Shown here in pieces: positions 1-5,365 of a stretch of 5,365 bases of DNA (positions are counted from its first letter, which is position 1; each line of letters opens with the position of its first letter). Source of the stretch: Oscillospiraceae bacterium (GTDB taxonomy: Bacteria > Bacillota_A > Clostridia > Oscillospirales > CAG-272); contig SVSO01000207.1 in assembly GCA_015064195.1 (NCBI GenBank), positions 1-5,365 of the forward strand. Direction: 5' to 3'. The notes under the pieces are model-generated. The model was not told where the DNA came from. It saw only the letters and a program-made list of their open reading frames with translations, and did no database searches. A program made the translations under genes and the position numbers.

Positions 1-84
1 TATACTGTTAACAAATGGTGAAATTATATGAATTTTGTATGAATTATCTTCGGGAGGGATCGTTATTCAAGGGGGATATTTGAT

Positions 85-112
85 TTGTGAATATTTAGAG
101 GTTCCCTAAAAT
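85..112 (+). promoter_or_regulatory. Possible sigma-A type promoter
   Basis: TTGTGA (85-90) and TAAAAT (107-112) are separated by 16 bases, a reasonable match to the vegetative -35 and -10 boxes. Transcription would begin near 118-120, giving a leader of roughly 50 bases before the ATG at 172. The region is AT-rich, so chance matches are likely, and the call rests on spacing and position only. Confidence 0.35.
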
Positions 113-117
113 AGGTC

Positions 118-143
118 AGATATCTCTCTGCGCGTTGATATCT
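118..143. promoter_or_regulatory. Paired GATATCT elements, possible operator
   Basis: AGATATC (118-124) and GATATCT (137-143) form a 7-bp inverted repeat around a 12-base spacer. Because GATATC is itself palindromic, GATATCT also occurs as a direct repeat at 119-125 and 137-143, 18 bases apart. The pair lies just downstream of the proposed -10 box, at or after the likely transcription start, where a repressor site would be expected. No regulator is encoded in the window, so the function is a guess. Confidence 0.3.
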
Positions 144-158
144 AACCGTATTTGATTC

Positions 159-166
159 AAGAGGTG
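159..166 (+). promoter_or_regulatory. Ribosome binding site of the binding-protein gene
   Basis: AAGAGGTG (159-166) is a good Shine-Dalgarno match and lies 5 bases before the ATG at 172. It fixes the start of the lipoprotein gene at a point that also yields a complete signal peptide. Confidence 0.8.
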
Positions 167-171
167 TAACT

Positions 172-1707
172 ATGAAAGGCAAGAACAAACAGAATTTCAG
201 CAAGTCCGTTTTGGCACTCATTCTGGCACAGCTTATTTTACTCGCTTCCTGCGGACAGGAAGCATCCTCCGATGACACGACCGCCACAACCGGCTCTGTC
301 ACCGGTGAATCCACCGATGCTGTGGCAGAACAGCCGCACTATCTGACATTGGAAGCAGATTTCGGCGGCAAGACCTTCACCATGCTCGGCGTTGCCAGCA
401 AGGAGCATCCGTTTTTTCAGAATTTTGAGATTTATGTCGAAGAAGAAAACGGCGATGTCGTAAACGATGCCGTCTTCCAGCGCAATCAGATCATCGAGGA
501 AAAATATAATGTAACGATTAAACAGGATCTTGTGGAAACTCCCAACGCGGCAAACAATACTGCGATTTTCAAGCGAATTCAGACGGAAATCATGACGAAC
601 GACAAGACCTTTGATGCGTTCTTCATCCCCTCCCGCGATGCCGCACTCGTCATGCAGAGCGATTACTGCGCAAATCTTCTCGATATCGACAGCATTGACA
701 TGACCGAATCCTATTGGAATCAGGTGATGGCGGAGGCTTTGACGATCAATGATGAGCTTCTTCTGGCAAGCAGTGATTTCTCGCTGGTTGACAAGAAGCG
801 CACGTACATCGTGTCGTACAATCGGGAGCTGCTTTCAACCCTTTCGGATGCCGATCTGCCCGACATGGTAAGAGAAGGCACATGGACGTTTGACAATTTC
901 AACAAGCTGGCATCACTCGCTTCCCGCGATCTCGATGGCAACGGTGAATACGACTGGAAGGATCAGTGGGGAATCGGCATGGGCGCACAAAATGATGTAG
1001 CCTTGTTCTATGCAGCCATGGGCGGAAGAGTTGTTGAAGCAGATAAGGACGGAACCCCCATCATCGTCGCAGATAATGAGCGCAATACCAATATTGCCGA
1101 AATAATCTACCGGGCTTTCATGGAAACTCAAACAACTGCATTCAATGCCAAGCAGAACAGAGTACAAACATGGATCGGCAGTGGCTGTCCGGTTGCAGCC
1201 CCAACTTCAGTGGCAAGTTATCTGTTTCAAAATGGCCGTTCCCTCTTTTCTTGTGCCGTGGTTCAATCTTTGCCCTCATACTCTGATGTAGAGGGGCTGG
1301 ATTACGGCATCGTTCCGTTCCCGAAATACGATGAACAGCAGAAAGATTATTACACGCTGTTTGAGACATGGGGAGCATTGCTGATGGGCATTCCCGTAAC
1401 CTCGGATGATCCGGAATTCCCCGGATTTATGCTGGAAGTGCTGTCCGGATATTCCACTGACACATCCTACAAGGCATATGTGGAAACGGCATCCAAAATC
1501 AAGTATATTTATGATGAGGACAGCGCAGAGATGCTTGATATTGTTTACAAGGGTCTCATGGTTGATGTCGGTGTTATGTATAATTTCGGCGGCATATTTA
1601 ACCCGATTGCCGATCTGATGCTGGCTCCCTCGTTTAATTATGCTTCGAGATATGCTGCAATAAAGGATGCGGCACAGGCGGCAATGGACGAAGTGTACGG
1701 CGGATAA
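172..1707 (+). CDS. ABC importer extracellular solute-binding lipoprotein
   Basis: This 511-residue protein is likely the sugar or oligosaccharide capture subunit of an ABC importer, anchored to the outer face of the membrane. It starts with a basic stretch, a hydrophobic segment (about 13-25) and an LASC lipobox with the lipidated Cys at 27. A Ser/Thr/Asp-rich linker (about 32-50) follows. The mature part has features familiar in clostridial family 1 binding proteins: an ENGDVVNDAVFQRN segment near 92-105 and a GTWTFDNF segment near 236-243. These are followed at 253-264 by a DLDGNGEYDWKD loop, which fits the 12-residue spacing of an EF-hand-like calcium site. The length is normal and the gene looks intact. 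The start is supported by the AAGAGGTG site and the signal peptide. No permease or ATPase gene is in the window, so the partners lie upstream or elsewhere. The ligand cannot be read from the sequence; an oligosaccharide is inferred from the enzymes downstream. Confidence 0.88.
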   Translation: MKGKNKQNFSKSVLALILAQLILLASCGQEASSDDTTATTGSVTGESTDAVAEQPHYLTLEADFGGKTFTMLGVASKEHPFFQNFEIYVEEENGDVVNDAVFQRNQIIEEKYNVTIKQDLVETPNAANNTAIFKRIQTEIMTNDKTFDAFFIPSRDAALVMQSDYCANLLDIDSIDMTESYWNQVMAEALTINDELLLASSDFSLVDKKRTYIVSYNRELLSTLSDADLPDMVREGTWTFDNFNKLASLASRDLDGNGEYDWKDQWGIGMGAQNDVALFYAAMGGRVVEADKDGTPIIVADNERNTNIAEIIYRAFMETQTTAFNAKQNRVQTWIGSGCPVAAPTSVASYLFQNGRSLFSCAVVQSLPSYSDVEGLDYGIVPFPKYDEQQKDYYTLFETWGALLMGIPVTSDDPEFPGFMLEVLSGYSTDTSYKAYVETASKIKYIYDEDSAEMLDIVYKGLMVDVGVMYNFGGIFNPIADLMLAPSFNYASRYAAIKDAAQAAMDEVYGG

Positions 1708-1731
1708 CATCACCATACAGTGAGAAATTAT

Positions 1732-2835
1732 ATGGAAAAAATGTTTATACCATGCGGCGGTGCTCTGCTGCAGAAAAAAATCGACGATGCCTTGGCAGAC
1801 GGAAGCCGCCAGGCCGTCATCACCGGAAATTATGAGATCGAACAGACAGTGCTGATTCCGTCGGATTTCACGCTGATTCTGGAAAATTGCCATCTCCGCA
1901 TGGCGGATGATACCTTTTGCAATATGTTCCGCAATCAAAAGGCCGGTACGGAGGAAGGCAAGACGATAGAAGGTGCAGACCGGAACATCGTCATCGAGGG
2001 ACGCGGCAAAGCAATTCTTGACGGCGGCAATTACAACGGCCTGTCGGAAAGCAATAGCTGCAAAGACGGACGTCCGCACATCAGCGTGAACAATCTGATC
2101 CTCTTCCACAACGTGGAGCATTTCAGGGTCAGCGGACTCTTTCTCTGCAATCAGCGCTGGTGGGCGATGAACTTCCTGTTCTGCCGGTTCGGTCACATTC
2201 ACGACATTGAATTCAAAGCAGATGACAGGCGCCGAGATAAGGATGGCAATATCATTCACGGACATATCTGCGATGAATCCACATGGTATGATGTGATTGT
2301 CCGGAATGCAGACGGACTGGATCTGCGGTGCGGCTGCAGGAATATTCTCGTGGAGAATATCTCCGGCTTTACGCAGGATGACACGGTTGCTTTGACCGGT
2401 CTTCCCGGCAAGATGGAGACGGATCTGTATACCGTTCGCGGAATGTCCACGGATATCTGCAATATTACGGTGCGGAATGTTCACGCCTCGGCATCCTGTG
2501 CGGCACTTGTGCGTCTGCTCAATCAGGGCGGCATCAAGCTGTATAACATTCTGGTTGACGGCGTGATGGATACCTCCGCCGACTGCCCGCATCTGGATCG
2601 TACGCCCTATGGCATCCGGGTGGGGGATCGGGGGAATTATGCCCGTCATTCCGTGCCGGGCGAGACTTACAACATCGTTATCCGAAATGTCTTCACCCGG
2701 ACAAAATGCGCGATGGTGCTGGGCGGAAGCATCCAGAATATGACGGTTGAAAATCTGCTTGGCTTCGACGGCGGCGGAACGTTCATAGAAAACAATAACG
2801 CAAAACTGATCGACTGCAAGGGAATTCCCGGCTGA
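1732..2835 (+). CDS. GH28-like right-handed beta-helix protein
   Basis: The protein has 367 residues from the ATG at 1732 (371 from an in-frame GTG at 1720; numbering here follows the GTG). Many short repeats of the kind IxVxNV, such as NITVRNV, NILVDGV and NIVIRNV, indicate a right-handed parallel beta-helix. NADGLDL (196-202) and QDD (219-221) correspond to the NTDG and DD motifs of glycoside hydrolase family 28 polygalacturonases, which supply the catalytic Asp residues. The GHG motif is not seen. R264, in VRLLNQGG, seems to occupy the place of the RIK motif but without its Lys. There is no signal peptide and there are 14 Cys, which suits a cytoplasmic protein. The gene begins 24 bases after the lipoprotein gene and probably shares its transcript. 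Neither start has a strong ribosome binding site; GTGAG (1720-1724) sits 7 bases before the ATG at 1732. It ends in tandem stops, TGATGA. It could be a hydrolase of a uronic-acid or rhamnose-containing oligosaccharide, an epimerase- or lyase-like beta-helix enzyme, or a non-catalytic binder. Confidence 0.75.
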   Translation: MEKMFIPCGGALLQKKIDDALADGSRQAVITGNYEIEQTVLIPSDFTLILENCHLRMADDTFCNMFRNQKAGTEEGKTIEGADRNIVIEGRGKAILDGGNYNGLSESNSCKDGRPHISVNNLILFHNVEHFRVSGLFLCNQRWWAMNFLFCRFGHIHDIEFKADDRRRDKDGNIIHGHICDESTWYDVIVRNADGLDLRCGCRNILVENISGFTQDDTVALTGLPGKMETDLYTVRGMSTDICNITVRNVHASASCAALVRLLNQGGIKLYNILVDGVMDTSADCPHLDRTPYGIRVGDRGNYARHSVPGETYNIVIRNVFTRTKCAMVLGGSIQNMTVENLLGFDGGGTFIENNNAKLIDCKGIPG

Positions 2836-2842
2836 TGAAACA

Positions 2843-2872
2843 GAGGCTGTCATGCAAAAGCATGGCAGCCTC
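2843..2872 (+). terminator. Intercistronic hairpin, possible partial terminator
   Basis: The two arms (2843-2855 and 2860-2872) pair over 13 positions with one T-G wobble around an AAAA loop. Six T residues occur at 2886-2891, but 13 bases separate them from the stem, so this is not a textbook intrinsic terminator. It could reduce read-through from the beta-helix gene into the deacetylase gene, or protect the 3' end of the upstream message. The pairing is seen directly; the role is inferred. Confidence 0.55.
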
Positions 2873-2891
2873 ATCGTGATACAGATTTTTT

Positions 2892-2895
2892 GAGG
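2892..2895 (+). promoter_or_regulatory. Ribosome binding site that decides the deacetylase start
   Basis: GAGG lies 6 bases before the ATG at 2902. Two earlier in-frame starts exist, TTG at 2890 and ATG at 2896, but both would overlap or abut this site. The ATG at 2902 is therefore preferred, giving a protein that begins MKYQYRFLRF. Confidence 0.7.
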
Positions 2896-2901
2896 ATGAA
2901 T

Positions 2902-3765
2902 ATGAAATATCAATACCGTTTTTTGCGCTTTCCGGGCGGAAAAGCAAAAGCCGTGACATTCAGCTACGATGACGGAATCCGGCAGGATATCCGCTTTTCC
3001 GACCTGCTTCAAACGTACGGTATCAAATGTACCTTTAACCTGAACAGCCGCAAAATGCGCGGCGAGCGCGGCCTGACACCGGCGGAAGTCAATGAACACA
3101 TTCTGAATCGCGGGCATGAGGTGGCCTTGCACGGCAGCAATCACCGTGCGCAGGGCACGCTTCGCCCCATCGAGGGCATACAGGATGTGCTGATGAACCG
3201 TCTGGAGCTGGAAGAGACTTACGGCAGGATCATCCGCGGCATGGCATACCCGGACTGCGGGATCCGCTTTTTTACGAATAACGCGGATTACGAGAGCATC
3301 CGAAATTATCTGAAGGAGCTGGACGTTGCCTATGTTCGCACACTCGGCGGCGATAATGATTCGTTTGCGCTCCCGCAGGATTGGTATGCATGGATGCCGA
3401 CCGCGCATCACAACAATCCGCAGATTTTTGAATACATCGACAAATTTCTCGGCATTGACGTGAATTCACCGCAAGCATACGGTGCAAAACGCCCGGCAAG
3501 TTTGTTCTATCTGTGGGGACACAGCTACGAATTTGACAATAACAACGGCTGGGAGCATATCGGGAAGATATGTGAGCGGCTGTCGCAGAAGGAGGATATC
3601 TGGTACGCGACAAACATGGAGATTTACGATTATGTGACGGCGTATCATTCGCTCATCTACAGCGCGGACGGTACGCGGGTGTACAATCCCACGCTGCACG
3701 AAATCTGGTTTGATACGGATAGAAAGCTGTCTTCCGTCAAGCCGGGGAAGACGTTGGTTTTGTAA
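2902..3765 (+). CDS. Polysaccharide deacetylase family protein (NodB-like)
   Basis: This 287-residue protein belongs to the NodB homology superfamily (carbohydrate esterase family 4 and relatives), metal-dependent enzymes that remove N- or O-acetyl groups from sugars. Motif 1 is TFSYDDG (19-25), with the Asp pair that acts as base and metal ligand. Motif 2 is HGSNH (77-81), whose two His complete the metal site. AYPDCG (115-120) stands where RPPYG-type motif 3 is usual, and WGH (205-207) probably supplies the late motif His. The last 40 or so residues form a short, strand-like tail ending in PGKTLVL. No signal peptide or membrane segment is present, so it would act in the cytoplasm, unlike the secreted peptidoglycan or chitin deacetylases of this superfamily. 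It follows the beta-helix gene after a 66-base gap containing a hairpin, and is probably co-transcribed at least in part. An acetylated imported oligosaccharide is a plausible substrate. The family is clear; the substrate is not. Confidence 0.85.
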   Translation: MKYQYRFLRFPGGKAKAVTFSYDDGIRQDIRFSDLLQTYGIKCTFNLNSRKMRGERGLTPAEVNEHILNRGHEVALHGSNHRAQGTLRPIEGIQDVLMNRLELEETYGRIIRGMAYPDCGIRFFTNNADYESIRNYLKELDVAYVRTLGGDNDSFALPQDWYAWMPTAHHNNPQIFEYIDKFLGIDVNSPQAYGAKRPASLFYLWGHSYEFDNNNGWEHIGKICERLSQKEDIWYATNMEIYDYVTAYHSLIYSADGTRVYNPTLHEIWFDTDRKLSSVKPGKTLVL

Positions 3766-3787
3766 AGAGGACGGGTTGCGTTGCCGG

Positions 3788-3949
3788 CATCCAGCGCAGG
3801 AATGGCTACTAAAATATAAATGGACAGCTTTGGAATACTTAGCAACTGGAAGTGATATCCATAGAATAGTTGGATATGAATTATATCGCTTGATTTTCAT
3901 GTATCTGAAGGAGTATCCTCCGGCATTAATGAATAATGAAAAGCAATAG
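3788..3949 (+). pseudogene. AT-rich C-terminal remnant of an unrecognised gene
   Basis: An open frame ending with TAG at 3947-3949 reads as protein-like sequence from about 3788, including EWLLKYKWTALEYLATG and HRIVGYELYRLIFMYLKEY. It looks like an amphipathic helical carboxy terminus of about 53 residues. No start codon with a ribosome binding site precedes it; the frame simply runs back into the end of the deacetylase gene in another phase. Five of its eight Leu codons are TTA or CTA, and a hand count gives about 32% GC over 3841-3900, both unlike the neighbouring genes. It is probably the tail of a transferred or deleted gene, perhaps part of a mobile element. I do not recognise the family. 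The left boundary is approximate. Confidence 0.45.
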
Positions 3950-3956
3950 TAACATC

Positions 3957-3990
3957 AACTTTTTGCTAAGCGTGAAACGTGAGCAAAGTT
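3957..3990. repeat. Imperfect inverted repeat just after the gene remnant
   Basis: The outer arms AACTTTTTGCT (3957-3967) and AGCAAAGTT (3982-3990) pair over nine positions with two bulged T, and an inner CGT-GAA-ACG (3971-3979) adds a small stem. It begins 8 bases after the TAG of the remnant and ends exactly where the next hairpin begins. It may be the old terminator of the remnant gene or the edge of an inserted segment. Confidence 0.5.
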
Positions 3991-4032
3991 AAGTAGTCGC
4001 CCCCTCGATGTCAATTGAGGGGGCGACTACTT
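3991..4032. terminator. Perfect 16-bp inverted repeat, likely bidirectional terminator
   Basis: The arms 3991-4006 and 4017-4032 are exact reverse complements (AAGTAGTCGCCCCCTC and its complement). Three more inner pairs, one of them a G-T wobble, extend the stem and leave a GTCA loop at 4010-4013. The core is very GC-rich, and the stem begins with AA and ends with TT. It lies between convergent genes, where a shared terminator is expected. No long T run follows on either strand, only CTACTTG on the plus strand and ACTTAACTTT on the minus strand. A MITE-like or REP-like repeat is an alternative. Confidence 0.6.
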
Positions 4033-4084
4033 GTAGCGCTTATCTTAATTGGGATGGGATTAACTTAATGACATTGGAATCCCG

Positions 4085-4102
4085 CCGCGCCTTTACGCGC
4101 GG
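4085..4102 (-). other. Short GC hairpin across the rhamnosidase stop codon
   Basis: CCGCGC (4085-4090) and GCGCGG (4097-4102) pair perfectly, with the stop codon (minus-strand TAA, 4093-4095) in the 6-base loop. No T run follows on the minus strand, so it is unlikely to be an intrinsic terminator by itself. In such GC-rich sequence it may be chance. Confidence 0.3.
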
Positions 4103-5365
4103 AAGGTGTAGTCGCCGTCCACGAGGCGGTGGGATACGCCGCCGATGACGGCATCCGCCGTGGCACCGCGCGGGATGGTGATGTGGTATTCATACCCGCC
4201 GTCGATCTTCTTCCAGCCGGACTTCACGAGGCCGCGGCGCGTCTCGAGCGATGCTTCCACGAAGTCGAGCCGCGCGTCGGGAATCGGGCGGATGAGGATG
4301 TTTTCGTAGCCCGGGGCATTCTCATCGGGACGGATGCCGGCCATGGTGCCGTACATCCAGCCGGCCACCGCGCCGTACGCGTAGTGGTTGAAGGAGTTCA
4401 TATCCTTCGACCACATGGAGCCGTCGGGCTTCAAGCCGTCCCAGTGCTCCCAGATGGTGGTGGCACCGCGGCGGACGCAGTAGAGCCAGGACGGATACTC
4501 CGTCTGCAGGAGCAGCGTGTAGGCAACATCCGCATAGCCGTTTTCGGTGAGCGCGTCCATGATGTACGCGGTACCGATGAAGCCGGTCTGGATCTTATTG
4601 CCGTTTGCCTTGATCTTTTCGGCGAGATGCGCGGCGTATTTGGGCGCGTCGGGCGCGATGCCGAAGGCGAGCGCCACGACGTACGCCGTCTGCGTGTCGC
4701 AGGTGAGCATGCCGTCCTCGCCAACGTAGGTTTCGGTAAACTTTTCGCGGGCGATGCGGGCGATTTCCTCGTAGCGCGAAGCATCGCGGCCGAGGGCGCG
4801 GCCTGCCTTCACGACGATCTCTGCGGAATAGATGAGGTACGCGGTGCCGAGCAGCTGATCGTTGGTCGCGCCGCGGTAGGAGCCTTCCGCCGCATCGAGG
4901 CCGAGCCAGTCACCATACTGCTTGCCGCCGCCCCATGCTTCGGGGGAATCGCCGCGGTTGTATACGCAGTCGACCCATGCGCACATGGAGGAAAACTGCT
5001 CTTCGAGGATGGTGATATCGCCGTAGGCCTTGTAGACCTCCCACGGATTGACGGTGGCAGCATCCGCCCAGGCGAATTCGCCCTGCGGGTCGCCGTTTTT
5101 CCCCCAGAGGAAGGGCACCGTCGGGGGCACGCCGCCGTTTTTGCCCTGGCTTGCGGCGAGGTCATGCAGCCACTTGCGCATGAACTTTTCCACATCGTAG
5201 TTATACGCGGCGGTGCGGCAGAATACCTGTGCATCGCCGGTCCAGCCGAGGCGCTCGTCGCGCTGCGGGCAGTCGGTGGGGATATCGAGGAAGTTGCCGC
5301 GCTGACCCCAGACGACGTTCTCGAAGAGGCGGTTCACGAGGGGATTGGAGCAGCGGAAATAGCCC
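4093..5365 (-). CDS. Alpha-L-rhamnosidase, GH78 family (5' end outside window)
   Basis: The visible 423 residues are the carboxy-terminal half of a GH78 alpha-L-rhamnosidase, which removes terminal L-rhamnose from plant polysaccharides, saponins or flavonoid glycosides by an inverting mechanism. The open frame runs off the right edge, and the residues there (GYFRCSNPLVNRLF) are internal to the family, so the GTG at 5335-5337 is not a start. Counting from the edge, PTDCPQRDERLGWTGD (29-44) is the family signature, with the proposed general acid Glu at 37. TTIWEHWDG (302-310) carries the proposed general base Glu at 306, and SFNHYAYG (324-331) is another conserved block. These lie in the (alpha/alpha)6 barrel. 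From about 350 to the end a beta-sandwich typical of the family's C-terminal domain follows. Both key acids are present, so the enzyme is probably active. The amino-terminal beta domains and any signal peptide are not visible. GC is high (about 73% over 4621-4680 by hand count), well above the convergent operon. Confidence 0.93.
   Translation of the reverse strand, partial: GYFRCSNPLVNRLFENVVWGQRGNFLDIPTDCPQRDERLGWTGDAQVFCRTAAYNYDVEKFMRKWLHDLAASQGKNGGVPPTVPFLWGKNGDPQGEFAWADAATVNPWEVYKAYGDITILEEQFSSMCAWVDCVYNRGDSPEAWGGGKQYGDWLGLDAAEGSYRGATNDQLLGTAYLIYSAEIVVKAGRALGRDASRYEEIARIAREKFTETYVGEDGMLTCDTQTAYVVALAFGIAPDAPKYAAHLAEKIKANGNKIQTGFIGTAYIMDALTENGYADVAYTLLLQTEYPSWLYCVRRGATTIWEHWDGLKPDGSMWSKDMNSFNHYAYGAVAGWMYGTMAGIRPDENAPGYENILIRPIPDARLDFVEASLETRRGLVKSGWKKIDGGYEYHITIPRGATADAVIGGVSHRLVDGDYTFRA

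Larger units (their letters stand above)
1..171 (+). other. AT-rich leader upstream of the binding-protein gene
   Basis: No convincing gene is seen in this stretch, and no tail of an upstream gene can be recognised. It is AT-rich, with a direct repeat of TATGAATT (27-34 and 39-46), a GGGAGGGA stretch near 52-59 that precedes no usable start codon, a candidate promoter around 85-112 and paired GATATCT elements at 119-143. It probably holds the control region of the operon that starts at 172. Confidence 0.6.
3766..4092. other. Gene-poor convergent intergenic region
   Basis: This 327-base stretch separates the plus-strand operon from the minus-strand rhamnosidase gene. It holds the AT-rich gene remnant (3788-3949), two adjoining hairpins (3957-3990 and 3991-4032) and about 60 bases next to the rhamnosidase stop in which only a weak GGGATT/AATCCC inverted repeat (4056-4061 and 4078-4083) is visible. 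No transposase, target-site duplication or attachment site could be recognised. Confidence 0.7.

Noticed and set aside
52..110. Possible small leader peptide after the GGGAGGGA or GGGGG purine runs
   Set aside because: No ATG follows at suitable spacing. The only option is a nine-codon frame from a TTG near 80 without other support.
1276..3411. A 711-codon open frame on the minus strand, antisense to the end of the lipoprotein gene, the beta-helix gene and most of the deacetylase gene
   Set aside because: All three sense genes happen to be in the same register, and this antisense frame reads their codons exactly reversed. It stays open because the sense genes lack TTA, CTA and TCA codons there; it ends at a sense TCA codon at 1276-1278. 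Its translation shows no recognisable domain, while the sense genes clearly match families.
3466..3900. A 144-codon minus-strand frame across the deacetylase end and the remnant
   Set aside because: It overlaps the well-supported deacetylase gene, has no plausible ribosome binding site, and its translation has no family-like features.
3710..3949. Taking the whole 79-codon plus-strand frame as a real small gene
   Set aside because: The first 25 or so codons overlap the end of the deacetylase gene in another phase and look like low-quality translation. Only the part from about 3788 looks like protein, so it was called a remnant instead.
3957..4032. CRISPR repeat or insertion-sequence ends
   Set aside because: There is no repeated unit with spacers, no transposase and no target-site duplication. 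Two hairpins alone do not support either call.
4108..4116. GTAGTCGCC inside the end of the rhamnosidase gene, the same 9 bases as in the arms of the large palindrome
   Set aside because: Here it encodes the conserved-looking GDYTF tail of the protein, and similarity stops after nine bases. A chance match is the simpler explanation.

Overview
The window looks like a piece of an anaerobic Bacillota (Clostridia-type, probably gut or rumen) genome. The lipoprotein signal with an LASC lipobox, the clostridial-style sugar-binding protein, the GAGG-type ribosome binding sites and the family of the deacetylase all point that way. No rRNA, tRNA or marker gene is present, so the assignment is an inference from protein style. 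No CRISPR array, RNA gene or intact mobile element was seen.

Layout. Positions 1-171 are an AT-rich leader with a possible promoter and a repeated GATATCT element. Three plus-strand genes follow in what looks like one operon: a secreted solute-binding lipoprotein of an ABC importer (172-1707), a right-handed beta-helix protein related to glycoside hydrolase family 28 (about 1732-2835), and a NodB-type polysaccharide deacetylase (about 2902-3765). A strong hairpin sits between the second and third genes. Positions 3766-4092 hold no intact gene. They contain an AT-rich carboxy-terminal gene remnant (about 3788-3949) and two abutting hairpins (3957-3990 and 3991-4032), the second with a perfect 16-bp stem. 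The minus strand from 4093 to the right edge carries the carboxy-terminal half of a GH78 alpha-L-rhamnosidase, convergent with the operon and visibly richer in GC.

How it may work together. The lipoprotein would capture an oligosaccharide outside the cell and hand it to permeases that are not in the window. The beta-helix protein and the deacetylase show no signal peptide, so they would act on the imported molecule in the cytoplasm. A rhamnosidase next door suggests a rhamnose-containing, possibly acetylated plant polysaccharide such as pectic rhamnogalacturonan. The substrate is inferred from gene company only. The beta-helix protein keeps the Asp motifs of GH28 but appears to lack its His and Lys motifs, so it may have a different activity. 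This protein and the foreign-looking gene remnant are the most unusual items in the window.
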